Source: Stratiolaelaps scimitus
Lineage: Eukaryota; Arthropoda; Arachnida; Mesostigmata; Laelapidae
DNA length: 64,000 nt
NCBI GenBank assembly: GCA_019614645.1
Contig: JABWDB010000001.1
Location: 5,574,501-5,638,500 of the forward strand
Direction: 5' to 3'
Every line of letters starts with the position of its first letter. The stretch's first letter is position 1. Position numbers and translations under genes: made by a program. Below, piece after piece: positions 42,735 to 52,064 of this stretch. Under the pieces are notes generated by a model. It made no database searches. It had not been told where the DNA came from and saw only the letters and a list, made by a program, of their open reading frames with translations.

Positions 42735-43246
42735 GCGGTCTGTGTGCGCCAGAGGAGAGGAGAGACCAACTGGCCTCATATGGTTGACTGCTGCTGCTGA
42801 TGCTGCCAAGCTTCATTACTGGAGTTTACAGCGTTCGTCGATTAGATGCACTATTATAAACCAAAGCACAACGACAATGATGCCAATGCGCAACAAAAGA
42901 AACGCTTCGACAAAAGTCCCCTAGTGTCTCCTCCCCTTAGCCAGACCTGAAGAAACCTAGAAGGAGAGAAAGAGGGAAAGCGCAAAAGCACAGCCTCTTC
43001 AAACCTGTCGTTCGACGTCACATAGGCAGGACACTGGCATCTGAGCGTTTCGGAAGGCCTCGCACACCGCGCTGCTTGCGAACTTAATTAGTACCACTGC
43101 CGACTAGCAGCTAGTCGCCCAACCTATTGCCACACAGTGCGATGTTACTCCTATTCCTGTAATCATTTCGAACTGTTCTTCTAGTTCGCTCGATTCGGGA
43201 TGGCGACGGCGAGGCTAACGAAGCGACTCAGACGGACCCAGAATAG

Positions 43247-43463
43247 CACCAGCTGAACTGGCTGTTGAGCGCGAAATCCGAATCTCGCTGGTCATTGTCT
43301 GCTGATGAATTTTTGTTATGGTCGGTTCGTTCAGAAATGGCTGGAACACTTCTGCAGTCCCTTGTTGACGTGAGGTGTCGAAACAGAAGCATACTCAAGG
43401 GGACACAACTTGGACACAACTCTGCCCTATGTCTGTCTCATGACGGAATGGAAATGATATCGG
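43247..43463 (+). CDS. Candidate exon of a two-exon pair, 72 codons
   Basis: The frame opens directly after an in-frame TAG that doubles as the acceptor AG (cagaatag) and reads HQLNWLLSAKSESRWSLSAD, EFLLWSVRSEMAGTLLQSL and on to GMEMIS, ending TCGG|GTGAGG in phase 1. It has no simple repeat. The product shows Trp/Leu-rich helices and two internal Met. No family recognised. The acceptor is poor. Confidence 0.4.
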
Positions 43464-43552
43464 GTGAGGAGTTTGTTTTACTTTTCTATATTTTCAAATA
43501 AGAAAAGGAAAAAGAAACAAAGCTACATCTCTATGTATCGGGTCCATTTCAG

Positions 43553-43635
43553 GACGTCTTCAGCACGAAATTAGCTTCGAAACGTGTCGGCAATGGGTCG
43601 ATGAGTGTCTGCTTCTCCATTGTCGCTGCAGATAA
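43553..43635 (+). CDS. Candidate terminal exon, joins 43247-43463 in phase
   Basis: The acceptor tatcgggtccatttcag follows an 89-nt T- and A-rich intron. Two bases complete the codon, then RLQHEISFETCRQWVDECLL and LHCRCR to TAA. A different frame from the same acceptor (DVFSTKLASKRVGNGSMSVC) stays open to 43,696, so the frame rests on the phase match. The Cys-rich end could be a small disulfide or metal-binding tail; inference only. Confidence 0.4.
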
Positions 43636-44056
43636 CACTGCCCACCTGAGACGTGATTTCCTCCACTGTAGCACAGATGGCAGATGTGTAAGGTGACTGC
43701 TCTTTCAATTGGACGCTGTTACGTCAGTTGTAATAGTTCTACTGGCGCTGCTATTGTGGTTGGGGGTGAGGTACTTGTTCTGCCATGACTGCTACTACTG
43801 CTACTACAACTAGCTGACACGTCGACGTGGTACGGGGTGAATCCTTAATCAGAGTAGTCTAGCACACTTAATGTGGCCAAAGGGAACAAACTGAGCTAAC
43901 CAGACCTTGCAGACGAGTCATAAGGGCTCATTCACTATACACTGCCAGGAATATCTAACAAGCATTCGCATAAGGCTAGCATGCTAGACGATGAGGTCGG
44001 AGATCTGGTCAGTGTGGTTTTGGGCTGCTAGCTCATAAAGGCTGTTACCATATACG

Positions 44057-44191
44057 ATGTATGCGATAGACGGATGGCAAGAAGGGACAAGGGTTTCGTA
44101 CAGTTGTACGGATCCATGTTCACACCTACTCTGTTTGTGCGTGTGGCTATGCATGGATTCTCTGGCGAGGGCGACCACCACCACCACCTTT
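44057..44191 (+). CDS. Candidate start exon, 45 codons
   Basis: The ATG is the first Met after an in-frame TAA: MYAIDGWQEGTRVSYSCTDP, a hydrophobic Cys-rich LLCLCVWLCM stretch and a Thr run, ending TTT|GTGAGT in phase 0. It joins 44309. The 117-nt intron is itself open and in frame, so a retained-intron product of 147 residues is equally possible. Confidence 0.4.
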
Positions 44192-44308
44192 GTGAGTGAA
44201 TTGACTCATCGGGTCTTCTCTTCTGTTCATTTCACCCCCGTACAAATTTCTCGTTACATCCTGAATAGTAATACCCGCAGGCAATGTCTTCTGAAATTCT
44301 GTCTGCAG

Positions 44309-44500
44309 GTCGATGTCCGGAGTCTAATCGGCCTAATCGCATATCTTCTACAAGTCTTCCCATCGTCAATGCTCTCAGACATGGATCTCCTCATCTCTCC
44401 GAGGTCTCCCAGATGTAATCGACGGCAGATGGAGCCAGGAGGACGACTTCCAGTCGCCCCAGCATCCGATGTGGCAGCACCGTTTTCGAGTAAGGCATAG
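44309..44500 (+). CDS. Candidate terminal exon, 63 aa
   Basis: Strong acceptor (gaaattctgtctgcag) at 44308. Phase 0: VDVRSLIGLIAYLLQVFPSS, then LSDMDLLISPRSPRCNRRQM and a Pro/Ala/Ser tail to TAG. Hydrophobic first 20 residues, polar remainder. A minus-strand frame (44375-44608) overlaps. Family unknown. Confidence 0.42.
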   Translation, partial: VDVRSLIGLIAYLLQVFPSSMLSDMDLLISPRSPRCNRRQMEPGGRLPVAPASDVAAPFSSKA

Positions 44501-44730
44501 CATGGCCATCGCGTATCGTCGGCCTTGAAAACGCTGATCCGCCACCTCCACTAGCGGCACTCCGTCGGGCAGCAAACCCCCCCCCCCTGCATACTTAAGA
44601 CTCAACACGCACTAGTGCTATTCCTTCTCGCTGTGAACCGCCGATCGCCGCGTACTGCACTAAGTTGTATACTCTTAGTTGTATCTGGTCTATCTCACTC
44701 AACCACTCAGATACACTCACTCTGTCTCTC

Positions 44731-44775
44731 TAACTCGCTCGCTCGCTCCCTCCCTCCCTGCCTGCCTGCCTCCCT
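44731..44775. repeat. (CTCG)n/(CCCT)n/(CCTG)n tetranucleotide mosaic
   Basis: About 45 nt of four-base pyrimidine-rich units changing type along the run. Confidence 0.85.
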
Positions 44776-44910
44776 CCGTTCGTCTGTCCGCTATCGTCTG
44801 CTTTCGATCTTGGCCTGCTTAACGAGAGCCGCTACTCGTGCCAGTCACAACCCAAACACACGCGCCATTAACTCACTATTGTTTTCTAATTAAACATAAA
44901 AAATACTCAG

Positions 44911-45302
44911 CATTACCGGCGAGGACCTCGTTCAGCATCGCCGCCGCATCGGTGCTCCGCAGCCTATGCTGCCGACAAGCGGCAGCAGCAGCAGTAGCGC
45001 GCTTCGTGTTTCGACGACGACGACAACCACGGCTCTCCGGGGCTGATTCTCGACATTGCAGACATACAGAGATATATATACATAGTGAGCCAGCCAGCCA
45101 GCCAAAGATACATGCCGACAGTCAGTCAGATACACAGACATGCGGATCCACCAGCGAACCCGCCAAGGCTGTTATGGCAGACAAGGCAGCATTCATAGGG
45201 AGAGACAGAGAGAGAGAGAGGTGCTGCCTTGACGGCACGGGGTGTGCGGGTGGTGGGTGGCTTCAATGCGTTCCTCACACGGCTCTCCCGCGGCTCCTCT
45301 AA
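44911..45302 (+). CDS. Candidate terminal exon, 130 codons
   Basis: Opens after aaaaaatactcag. The frame runs through a basic Ala/Arg-rich part, then RHCRHTEIYIHSEPASQPKI, an internal ATG (MADKAAFIGRDRERERCCLD, G at +4) and ends at TAA. The acceptor lacks pyrimidines. The ORF is long for chance but partly triplet-derived. A different frame (45242-45700, internal MYEEQRACATSTIERNIHSK) overlaps its end. Confidence 0.28.
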
Positions 45303-45629
45303 CGCCGACACAAACGATACTTGCTACATTCAGCTCAGAAGCAGGAGGAATACAGCGGCGGCGGAGGCAAATGTACGAGGAGCAGCGTGCGTGCGCCACG
45401 TCGACGATCGAAAGAAACATACATTCGAAATTGATTAAAATTTATTTCGATTCGAATAATGAGCGAGGCGGGGAGCGGGGGGGGGGGCTCTGGCGCGTTG
45501 CACCGCGTGAGCAAGTCGGGTTGGGTAGAATCGAGGGCCGACAATGTCGAGTCAAAAAAGGACGAAAAAGAGAGAGAAGAGTGAGTGGGTGGCTGGCGAG
45601 CGAGCGACTCGGTCGCCGTTGTGAGCAGC

Positions 45630-45941
45630 TCAGAACAGGGCGGAGCGGAGAGACACGGACGACAGTGCGCGGGCAATCGACTTGCAGTTGCTATCGCTGA
45701 GGCCAGCTGCTGCTACTGCTCTGGGAGCTAGACAGGCAATCATACGCGAAAAGACAGCAGCAGTCACCGCCGCCACCGCTTTGCCTGGGCCCAAAGTCCA
45801 CCATGCGTGCCGCAGCCCGCTACGCCACTTCTGCTGCCCGATATTCACAAACCCACCAATCCCCGACCCGTTCTGTCTGCTCATCGTACCTCTGACTTCC
45901 TCGTTCTTTTCCTCGTCGGTTGTCGGCGTCATCGTTCTCAT
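45630..45941 (-). CDS. Candidate ORF, 103 aa, alternative to 45820-46108
   Basis: A minus-strand ATG with G at -3 opens MRTMTPTTDEEKNEEVRGTM, then GIGGFVNIGQQKWRSGLRHA and an Ala-rich C-terminal half to TGA. It overlaps the acidic exon in another frame for about 120 nt. It may be the continuation of that gene through an unseen splice, or an independent frame. Confidence 0.3.
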   Translation of the reverse strand: MRTMTPTTDEEKNEEVRGTMSRQNGSGIGGFVNIGQQKWRSGLRHAWWTLGPGKAVAAVTAAVFSRMIACLAPRAVAAAGLSDSNCKSIARALSSVSLRSALF

Positions 45942-46108
45942 CGCTGCTCGAGTTCTCGTGGTCGTCTTCAGCCCCCTCCTCCTCCACCTCCTCCTCTTGA
46001 TCTTTCGCTATCGTTCTCTCGAAAACCGGATGGATCTTTAAAGGAGCCGCCACTGGTGGTGGTGGTGCTGCTGCTGCTGCTGCCGCCGCCGTTGTTTCTG
46101 CCTTCTTG
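45820..46108 (-). CDS. Candidate second exon, Ala/Pro then strongly acidic
   Basis: The acceptor gcccatcgccggtttatag precedes a frame that completes a phase-2 codon, then reads KKAETT, poly-Ala, poly-Pro, an ordinary segment (IHPVFERTIAKDQEEEVEEE), a Glu/Asp/Ser/Asn-rich region and GDWWVCEYRAAEVA to TAG. The acidic stretch resembles disordered chaperone or chromatin tails in composition only. It joins 46169 in phase across a 60-nt intron. Confidence 0.4.
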
Positions 46109-46168
46109 CTATAAACCGGCGATGGGCAGACGTGAAGAATGAAATAATTAAATAAAAACACTTAAAAC

Positions 46169-46428
46169 CTCGATAGAAGGAGGGAAAACAAGGGTGAACG
46201 AGAAGGGATCTCAGGGACAGAGAGAGAGAGACGTGGGGTGGTGGGGTGGGGTGCGTGGGGTGAGGTGACGACGAGAGGTACGGGGCTGATGGGGCTGCTG
46301 GGACAGGTCTTTGTTCTGCTACTGAGCGGTAGCGGCAACGGTACGACGCGTTCCGACAGCTTCGATTCGAGTAGTTGAAGAAAGGGGCCGGAGGGAGTCT
46401 GTGTATGCTCTGTAAGGATTCTGCTCAT
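46169..46428 (-). CDS. Candidate start exon, Pro/Ser-rich
   Basis: A minus-strand ATG opens MSRILTEHTQTPSGPFLQLL, then ESKLSERVVPLPLPLSSRTK and a Pro/Ser/Thr-rich stretch. It ends TCGAG|GTTTTA in phase 2, a weak donor. Without splicing it stops at TAA two codons later, giving 88 residues. The 60-nt intron and phase agreement with 46108 support a two-exon gene of about 182 residues. No family recognised. Confidence 0.38.
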
Positions 46429-47103
46429 TTGCTAAAATCTCGTAAGGTTTCACTATACTTACATGTACACGTATGCGACTATGGTTCCAAGGGAAAAAAT
46501 CTATTTTGAGCTAGGTATCTTGAGTTCGTTGACATTCGTTTTAGTGAAAGTTTTCACGGAGCCAGCAAGGTCACCCACCTATCGATTGTGATAAGCCGTG
46601 ATACACATGTATAAGTCTAACTTCACTTTCTACTTCTAGTTGCTCTTTGGCTGGAGAATAAAGCTGGAGCAAGGAGTTGTTAGCGCATATGATTGCAGTA
46701 GAATTAACGGCGATTGTCTCACTATCCGAACTCAGCATTGCTGGGTCATTTTAGCGCGAAAATTAGTGGTACACAAATTTGCCAACACTCGATATCCTTC
46801 ATACCCTCTCTTCATCGGCATGCATGTATTACATTTAGGTGTCCAACTATTATGATGTGTCGGTTCATAAGCAACTCATACCCTCATATAACATGTCCTA
46901 GGTTTCATAGACCCTTTTTATCTGCCACCCAAGTTATCTTTGTTTGTAGTAGTAGTGTACAGAATCTGTGTGACGAAACAATGAGAGTAGTATCCGACCC
47001 GTCTTGCTGAGCATCCCAGTGTGGATACTACCGCTGCTGCCGCCGCTGTTGTAGCAGCTGCAGCACTGACGTTTGAGAACTGTTAGCGTGGTGTCATCAG
47101 GCT
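46429..47103. other. No supported gene
   Basis: Two short plus-strand frames (46640-46855 and 46714-47010) without splice support. This is a comparatively AT-rich island between GC-rich neighbours. Confidence 0.4.
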
Positions 47104-47592
47104 ATGGTGGTGTCAACTGCAGCGCCCTCATCAACGCGGTTCAGAGTGGCTATTCCAGCAGTCGCAGCGGCGGTTGCCGTTGGACTCCTACGAAAGAAGG
47201 GTCTTGAGAGAGGAAAAGAGGAAACACGAAGTAAGAGGGGGATAGCCGTCCTGGCAGGGACCAAGTCAGTTCGAGTCAGCCTGAGGGAACTCTCTCTCTC
47301 TCGGTCTGTGGCGTCAAAGCAAAGGATCACCGGCGGTCAACGAACAACCGGCCAGCCAGCCAGCCAGCGCCAACGAAAGAGGTCGACGAAACGAGAAGAG
47401 ACCGCAGAACCGCTGGGGCTAGAAGGAGCAGCAGTCCGTCGTCTGCTGACTGACTGTCCGCCTGCTGCTGCTGCGGCTACTACTACCGCCGCCGTCGTCG
47501 TCGTCGTCCTCTTCTTCATCCTCATTCTCTCCTCATTTTTTCGAGGAGTCTCCTTTTCTTTGCAGCGGCTAACCTACAGATATGGCTACTAG
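47104..47592 (+). CDS. Candidate ORF, 162 aa, two hydrophobic ends
   Basis: The ATG with G at +4 opens MVVSTAAPSSTRFRVAIPAV, an Ala/Val-rich hydrophobic stretch, a long basic middle (KKGLERGKEETRSKRGIAVL), then near the C-terminus a Val/Leu/Phe run (VVVVVLFFILILSSFF) that could span a membrane, to TAG. GTC triplets give part of that run. A strong acceptor (cttttctttgcag) at 47,565 and a GTAAGA donor at 47,231 allow spliced alternatives. A minus-strand frame overlaps. Confidence 0.32.
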   Translation: MVVSTAAPSSTRFRVAIPAVAAAVAVGLLRKKGLERGKEETRSKRGIAVLAGTKSVRVSLRELSLSRSVASKQRITGGQRTTGQPASQRQRKRSTKREETAEPLGLEGAAVRRLLTDCPPAAAAATTTAAVVVVVLFFILILSSFFRGVSFSLQRLTYRYGY

Positions 47593-47711
47593 CTGGCTGT
47601 CTGGCTCAGTCGTTGTCCTTCTCTGATCTCTGATGCTCCTTCCGTCGCTCTCCGTCGACTTCCCTCTGCCTATGATCATCACTATTATACTAGCGGCGAT
47701 CCTCACACTAT

Positions 47712-48166
47712 GTGTGTTTCTGTGTGAATTTCTCTTTCTCTGCTAACCTCCCAAGCCCCATTTTCCCAGCCCCCCCGCACCCCCCCCCCCCCCACATCTG
47801 TCTATTCTCTTTTCCACCTCGTTTTCTGTCCTCTCGCAGTTTCTCCCATTTCTCGACCAGTCGCTTGCTTCGTACACAGACGCCTGCGACGGGCAGGAGC
47901 TGCCCAGAGGCGAATATGCCTGAATATGCTGGAGTTCGCTGCTCCTGCTGCTTGCGAGCGAGCCAGCCAGCCGTCGGCCGGCCAGCAAGAAAACCTAGAC
48001 ACACTTTTTTGGGGAATGAAATTTTACACCACAGAATCAAGCAGCCAATGGAAAAGATAGAGAGAGAGCGCAAGGAAGTGCAATGGCACAGGCGAGACAG
48101 AGAGAGAGAGAGAGAGAGAGAGAAAGTGAAAATTACTCTTCTTGGCTGTGGCCACTGCAGCACGAT

Positions 48167-48197
<31 letters not shown>

Positions 48198-48401
48198 ACT
48201 ACAACCACCACCACCACCACCATCATCACCAGTGCTCGTTCGCTCCCCAGCCTCACACAAACGGGGAAAAAATGGGACCAAACGAGAGAAACAGGAGGTG
48301 AACAGAGAGAGAGAGGGGGGGGGCGGGGCGGGGTGGTAGGAGTGCACGAGCAGCTCAAGCGCTGCCTTCTACCTAAACGCTATGGTATAGCATCGCTGTG
48401 A
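47712..48401 (+). CDS. Longest plus-strand frame, low complexity
   Basis: 229 codons, with a possible ATG at 47915 (MPEYAGVRCSCCLRASQPAV). It passes a Glu/Arg run from (GA)n, then Thr/Ala runs, to TGA. The minus strand over the same span is open for 216 codons. Two long antisense frames through triplets and (GA)n are a known effect of repeats lacking stop codons, so I give little weight to either. Confidence 0.2.
47780..47793. repeat. Poly-C run (14 nt)
   Basis: Homopolymer inside a C-rich stretch. Confidence 0.9.
48098..48123. repeat. (GA)n microsatellite
   Basis: About 26 nt of GA. Related CT/GA tracts follow at 48,430-48,505. Confidence 0.94.
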
Positions 48402-48569
48402 GAAGCGTCAGAGTGTCCAACTTCTCTCCCTCTCACTCTCTCTCGCTCTCTCTCTCTCTCTCCTTCTGTATGCCAACAGCAGGAAAGAGAGAGAGTGAGA
48501 GAGAGGCTCTCCATTGTTCTTCGGATTGTGGCGGTGGCCGTGGTGGTGAGCAGTGTTCTCACTGACTGA

Positions 48570-48933
48570 GTGAGTGAGACCACGCTCAGCTCTGGCCCGT
48601 TATATCTCTCCTTTCGACCAGTTCCTTCCTCTTTCTCTCTCTCTCACTCTCAATTCTCCTTCGGGCACACTCCGTCCCAACTCAGCGTCCTCAACTTTTT
48701 CCCCCAAAATCTGCCTGCTCCTTCTCTCGCTCTCGCTCCGCCTCGTTGTTCGCTTCCTATAGAGCAGACTGCAAGCAGTCAGGCAGGGAGACAAGCAGAC
48801 GCGGTGCGATGCGATCGTTTGGTCGGTCGTTGCTTGCTGCTCCTTCACCTCTTCCTTCCTTCCACTATACTACACTACTTGCTAGCACTGGCACTACCAC
48901 CACTCGTCGACCATCTTTTGGGCGAGAAAAAAA

Positions 48934-48978
<45 letters not shown>

Positions 48979-49244
48979 GTGTATGTCCTCTCCCTCATCT
49001 CTATCCTTCGCGCACACACAGACAGACGTACATCCATAGAGCACAGTCCACACAGGACTCATTCTCTCTTCTGACGGCGGCGTTCATCGGCGACGAGAAG
49101 GAGGCCTGGCTCGGCTCTGTTCTCCTTTTTTTAGATGAGTCATATCTTTTTTGTATTAATGAGATCTTCAGTCGACCGGCGGCAGCAGCAGCAGCAGCAG
49201 CAGCGGCGGCGGCCGTCGAGGAGCCGATGGCGGAGCCGGCGTGA
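48570..49244 (+). CDS. Low-complexity frame, 224 codons
   Basis: The frame opens with GTG, not ATG, and is Ser/Pro/Leu-rich, crosses (GA)n, then reads LLTAAFIGDEKEAWLGSVLL and YLFCINEIFSRP, poly-Ala, to TGA. Only the last third before the Ala run looks like ordinary protein. A minus-strand ATG frame (49140-49586) overlaps that end. Confidence 0.2.
48949..48975. repeat. (GA)n microsatellite
   Basis: About 27 nt of GA. Confidence 0.94.
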
Positions 49245-49586
49245 GCTTGGAGAAGTGCTGCTAGCTGTTTCAGGCTGCTGTTGCCGGGGTGAACCCTCGC
49301 TCTTCTTGGCGTTGGTGGAGAACAGCCAGCCGAGTAGTGAGGTAGAGAGGTTTGGTAGAGCTGGTTGGTAGCTGCTGCTGCTGCTGCTTCGGGTAGACAG
49401 GCAAGCGGGGGAGGCGTGGGCGGTTGGTTGGTTGGCCTCGCCAGATAAGGGTTTAAGCCGTGGACGGGGAGACGGCTGGGTAGATGGCGAAGGATGGGGA
49501 ATTTGGGACGAACGCTGAGGGCGGGGGGGGCGGGGGAGAGGCCAACGCTGAGGAAATGAGAGCAGGGTAGACCATACCATGGTCAT
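49140..49586 (-). CDS. Candidate ORF, 148 aa, Pro/Ser-rich
   Basis: A minus-strand ATG opens MTMVWSTLLSFPQRWPLPRP, continues as a Pro/Ser-rich chain (SQIPHPSPSTQPSPRPRLKP), a poly-Ser run and a Cys run from CTG triplets, to TAA. Uninterrupted for 148 codons with a true ATG, but composition follows the local GC-rich sequence. No family recognised. Confidence 0.25.
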   Translation of the reverse strand: MTMVWSTLLSFPQRWPLPRPPRPQRSSQIPHPSPSTQPSPRPRLKPLSGEANQPTAHASPACLSTRSSSSSSYQPALPNLSTSLLGWLFSTNAKKSEGSPRQQQPETASSTSPSSRRLRHRLLDGRRRCCCCCCCRRSTEDLINTKKI

Positions 49587-49837
49587 GATGGCTACGAACC
49601 CACACGAAAAACCCTAGTCGGCGCCCCGGTCCGGCCCCCTGCCCACCTTATCCACCCTAAGAATTCTCTGCACCGCCACCGCTTGAGTGGCGGCACCGAG
49701 AGAGCAGGAGAGCGTTGATGAACGCTAGCTGAGAACAGGCGGCTATAGCCATCGTCATCGTCATCGATGTCGACGAGAGAGGCCGCAGAAACGGCAGCAG
49801 CAGCAGCAGCAGTAAAGCAGACGAGACTCAAACCCAA

Positions 49838-50812
49838 GCACGTACGTACTGTGCCGATATACTCGAATGTATGATAGCAATGCTTGATACCAGCCAGCCG
49901 CGCTGCGGAACACCACGATGCCGATAATTATTGTTAGTTAGTAGTTGAACTAACGAACTTAGCGAACAATAAGGTCGAGCTGCATATCCATTTTAGTTAA
50001 TAAGAGGGAATATATATACCCAAGGAGAAAGACTGAGCAAAGGAACACCCAGCACCGCACAAAAATCTTAAAGCACATACAAAGTAGGGGTAATATTATT
50101 AAATGGCGGCTGTATCTATGATATTATATCAGAGCTCGCATGAACACCGGGCGTCCATTGTGTGACAGTAGGTATACACAAGTGATACTGCGCTCTAGTG
50201 AACAGCTTAACGAATACTAGTTTTTGTAAACTAGACGAATTTAATAAAGAAATTAGTTTGGTAAGCAATAATCTAGCAGTTATTAAAACGTAACCGAGAA
50301 ATGTAATTCACGTAATTCAGTGAACCGAAGCAAGTATGAAGCATCAGAGGAAACCTCTCTGGGGCAAACCTCTGTTCTGTTGATCTCAATCCTCACGTTC
50401 ACGGATGAGGTGTACGAGCGCATACCGCTGGTTACAGCAGATACGCTAACTAACACTGGCGGGACAGATCATTTGAGTTAGCTACATGCGATAGATAGAT
50501 AGATAAACACGCGTTAATACTGAGTCTATATATACCAAAATGAATCACGGAGTTAGTGTTACACCGTGACAGCCACCCCTAAATCAGAAAGGCTTACTTT
50601 TCTAACAACATCTGCCTAGCTATTCGTCAGCAAGTAACGCGAACTACGTCCATGAAGTGGAGATACACTTTTCAATAAAAGCGTTTCGTCGAAATATTCG
50701 TTCACTGCCACAACTGCTGCACAGACCCGGGTTACGGGAACTCACATATACACACAATAATGCTGTCAAAGATGGCCGACACTAATCAGCCCAGGTCAGT
50801 CAGCCTTCCTAG
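49838..50812. other. No supported gene
   Basis: AT-richer DNA with no frame above about 60 codons. A few ATAG tetranucleotides sit near 50,490. Reads as intergenic or intronic. Confidence 0.45.
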
Positions 50813-51052
50813 CTAAATGAGCTTTAATTTCTTCTCGTTGTCCACTGGCCGTGCGGAATGCTCCTCGGCTATGTTATACAGCTGCTCTTTACTTCTATCC
50901 GAGTGAAACAAGCCCTCGTCGTCGGATCGCTCTACGGAGTCCCTCCGAGCCTCCGGAGTTGTCGGCCGCTGAAAACCCTCCAACTGTCGCCGCTCCCTTC
51001 CCGCAGCGTGTTTCAACGTTTCTTCTATCCGTTTCGTTTGCAAGTGACCTAA
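50813..51052 (-). CDS. Candidate terminal exon, charged, about 78 codons
   Basis: The minus-strand frame opens after cttaattag and reads LQTKRIEETLKHAAGRERRQ, TTPEARRDSVERSDDEG, SKEQLYNIAEEHSARP and DNEKKLKLI to TAG. It is rich in Glu/Arg/Lys without simple repeats, and likely helical. The plus strand over the same span is also open for 87 codons, so strand is uncertain. Confidence 0.36.
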   Translation of the reverse strand, partial: LGHLQTKRIEETLKHAAGRERRQLEGFQRPTTPEARRDSVERSDDEGLFHSDRSKEQLYNIAEEHSARPVDNEKKLKLI

Positions 51053-51542
51053 TTAAGACTTATGAGAGCAATAACGACGAACATCACACGCTTGCTTCGC
51101 TGGTCGCTCAATAGCTAACTTAAGCTTGCGCCAGCGACGCTTGGACTTAGTATCGGCGAAGCAGCAGCTAATCGTCGAAAAGCTTCACCGAACTTGTTCG
51201 GAATGGGAGACACCGCGAGGGTATTCGTCTCGCGAGGTGAAAGACACTCGATGTTCCTGCTATAACAGAGACTTCGAATTTCCTCCAACCGATCAAGCGT
51301 CGAAACCTAATCATCCGAACGCTTCGGTGTACAGGTGATCTTGAAGTCTGCGACATTATTGTATCGCCTTCCCAGCGAGTAGATGTGTGTCATTACTTTC
51401 ATTTTGTTTTGAGAGCACGCGGGCATGCACCGACACATAGACGTGATTCTATGCATTTTATCGCAAGCTATGTATTAATTTTTATGTTCTTATGTTTTTT
51501 TATTAGTGCTGTTAAATAACCCAATTCTCTGTGCCTCCGCAG

Positions 51543-51782
51543 CGGGCAAAAGATATGCCCAGCTCAGAGGTCCGTTAAGTGAGCTTACTATTTGGTGCTC
51601 AGAGTCTGCTCGGTGCTCAGGGTTGAAACAGCGTATTCAGAGATCAACAGCGTATTACGGTCGTACATCTCAAAAAATATCATGGCATTATTACGCGCTT
51701 ACTGACAACAGATCTATAATCGACCAGACACACATTGATTGGTTGTGCCCTAGTATCTGGAGAAAACTGAGGAACACAGGCG
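51543..51782 (+). CDS. Strong candidate internal exon, 240 nt, phase 1-1
   Basis: One of the best-bounded frames in the window. It is preceded by ccaattctctgtgcctccgcag and followed by GCG|GTGAGT. The frame stays open across all 80 codons: GKRYAQLRGPLSELTIWCSE, SGLKQRIQRSTAYYGRTSQK, SWHYYALTDNRSIIDQTHID, WLCPSIWRKLRNTG. Trp- and Tyr-rich, no repeats, length a multiple of three. Both borders are in phase 1. Read through, it stops at TAG 51,823. I do not recognise the family. Confidence 0.48.
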
Positions 51783-51989
51783 GTGAGTTAGGTTCACCTA
51801 TGCAATGTAGCAGGTTGCAATAGTTCTCCTCACGTACATCAGCCTTCTTCAACCGCTTGTAGATCTATGCATCTACGCAGAACTGGTGCACATACACATA
51901 TGTTACATACACATATGGAGCTGAACATACATTGTTGTTGTTACTGCTGCTACTGCCGTTGTGGGTGTCGTAGATGTTGTGATTTTTAG

Positions 51990-52064
51990 GAGAAAGAGCT
52001 TTTGTCTTCGCCATTTGTGGAGTCAATCAGCTTCTTGCTGCTGGATGATGAAAAATACGCATGA
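51990..52064 (+). CDS. Candidate terminal exon
   Basis: The acceptor gatgttgtgatttttag precedes three open frames. Phase 0 gives EKELLSSPFVESISFLLLDD then EKYA and TGA. The frame that would join 51782 in phase gives ERAFVFAICGVNQLLAAG and TGA. Either could end the gene holding the 51,543 exon; only the second fits its phase. Confidence 0.3.
   Translation, partial: EKELLSSPFVESISFLLLDDEKYA

Noticed and set aside
51543..51782. Dynein heavy-chain tail homology for this exon
   Set aside because: Only a loose GP-x-S-E-L-x-x-W resemblance in the first 20 residues; the rest does not fit.
51890..51917. Tandem ACATACACATATG pair
   Set aside because: Two short low-complexity units; no further copies or structure.
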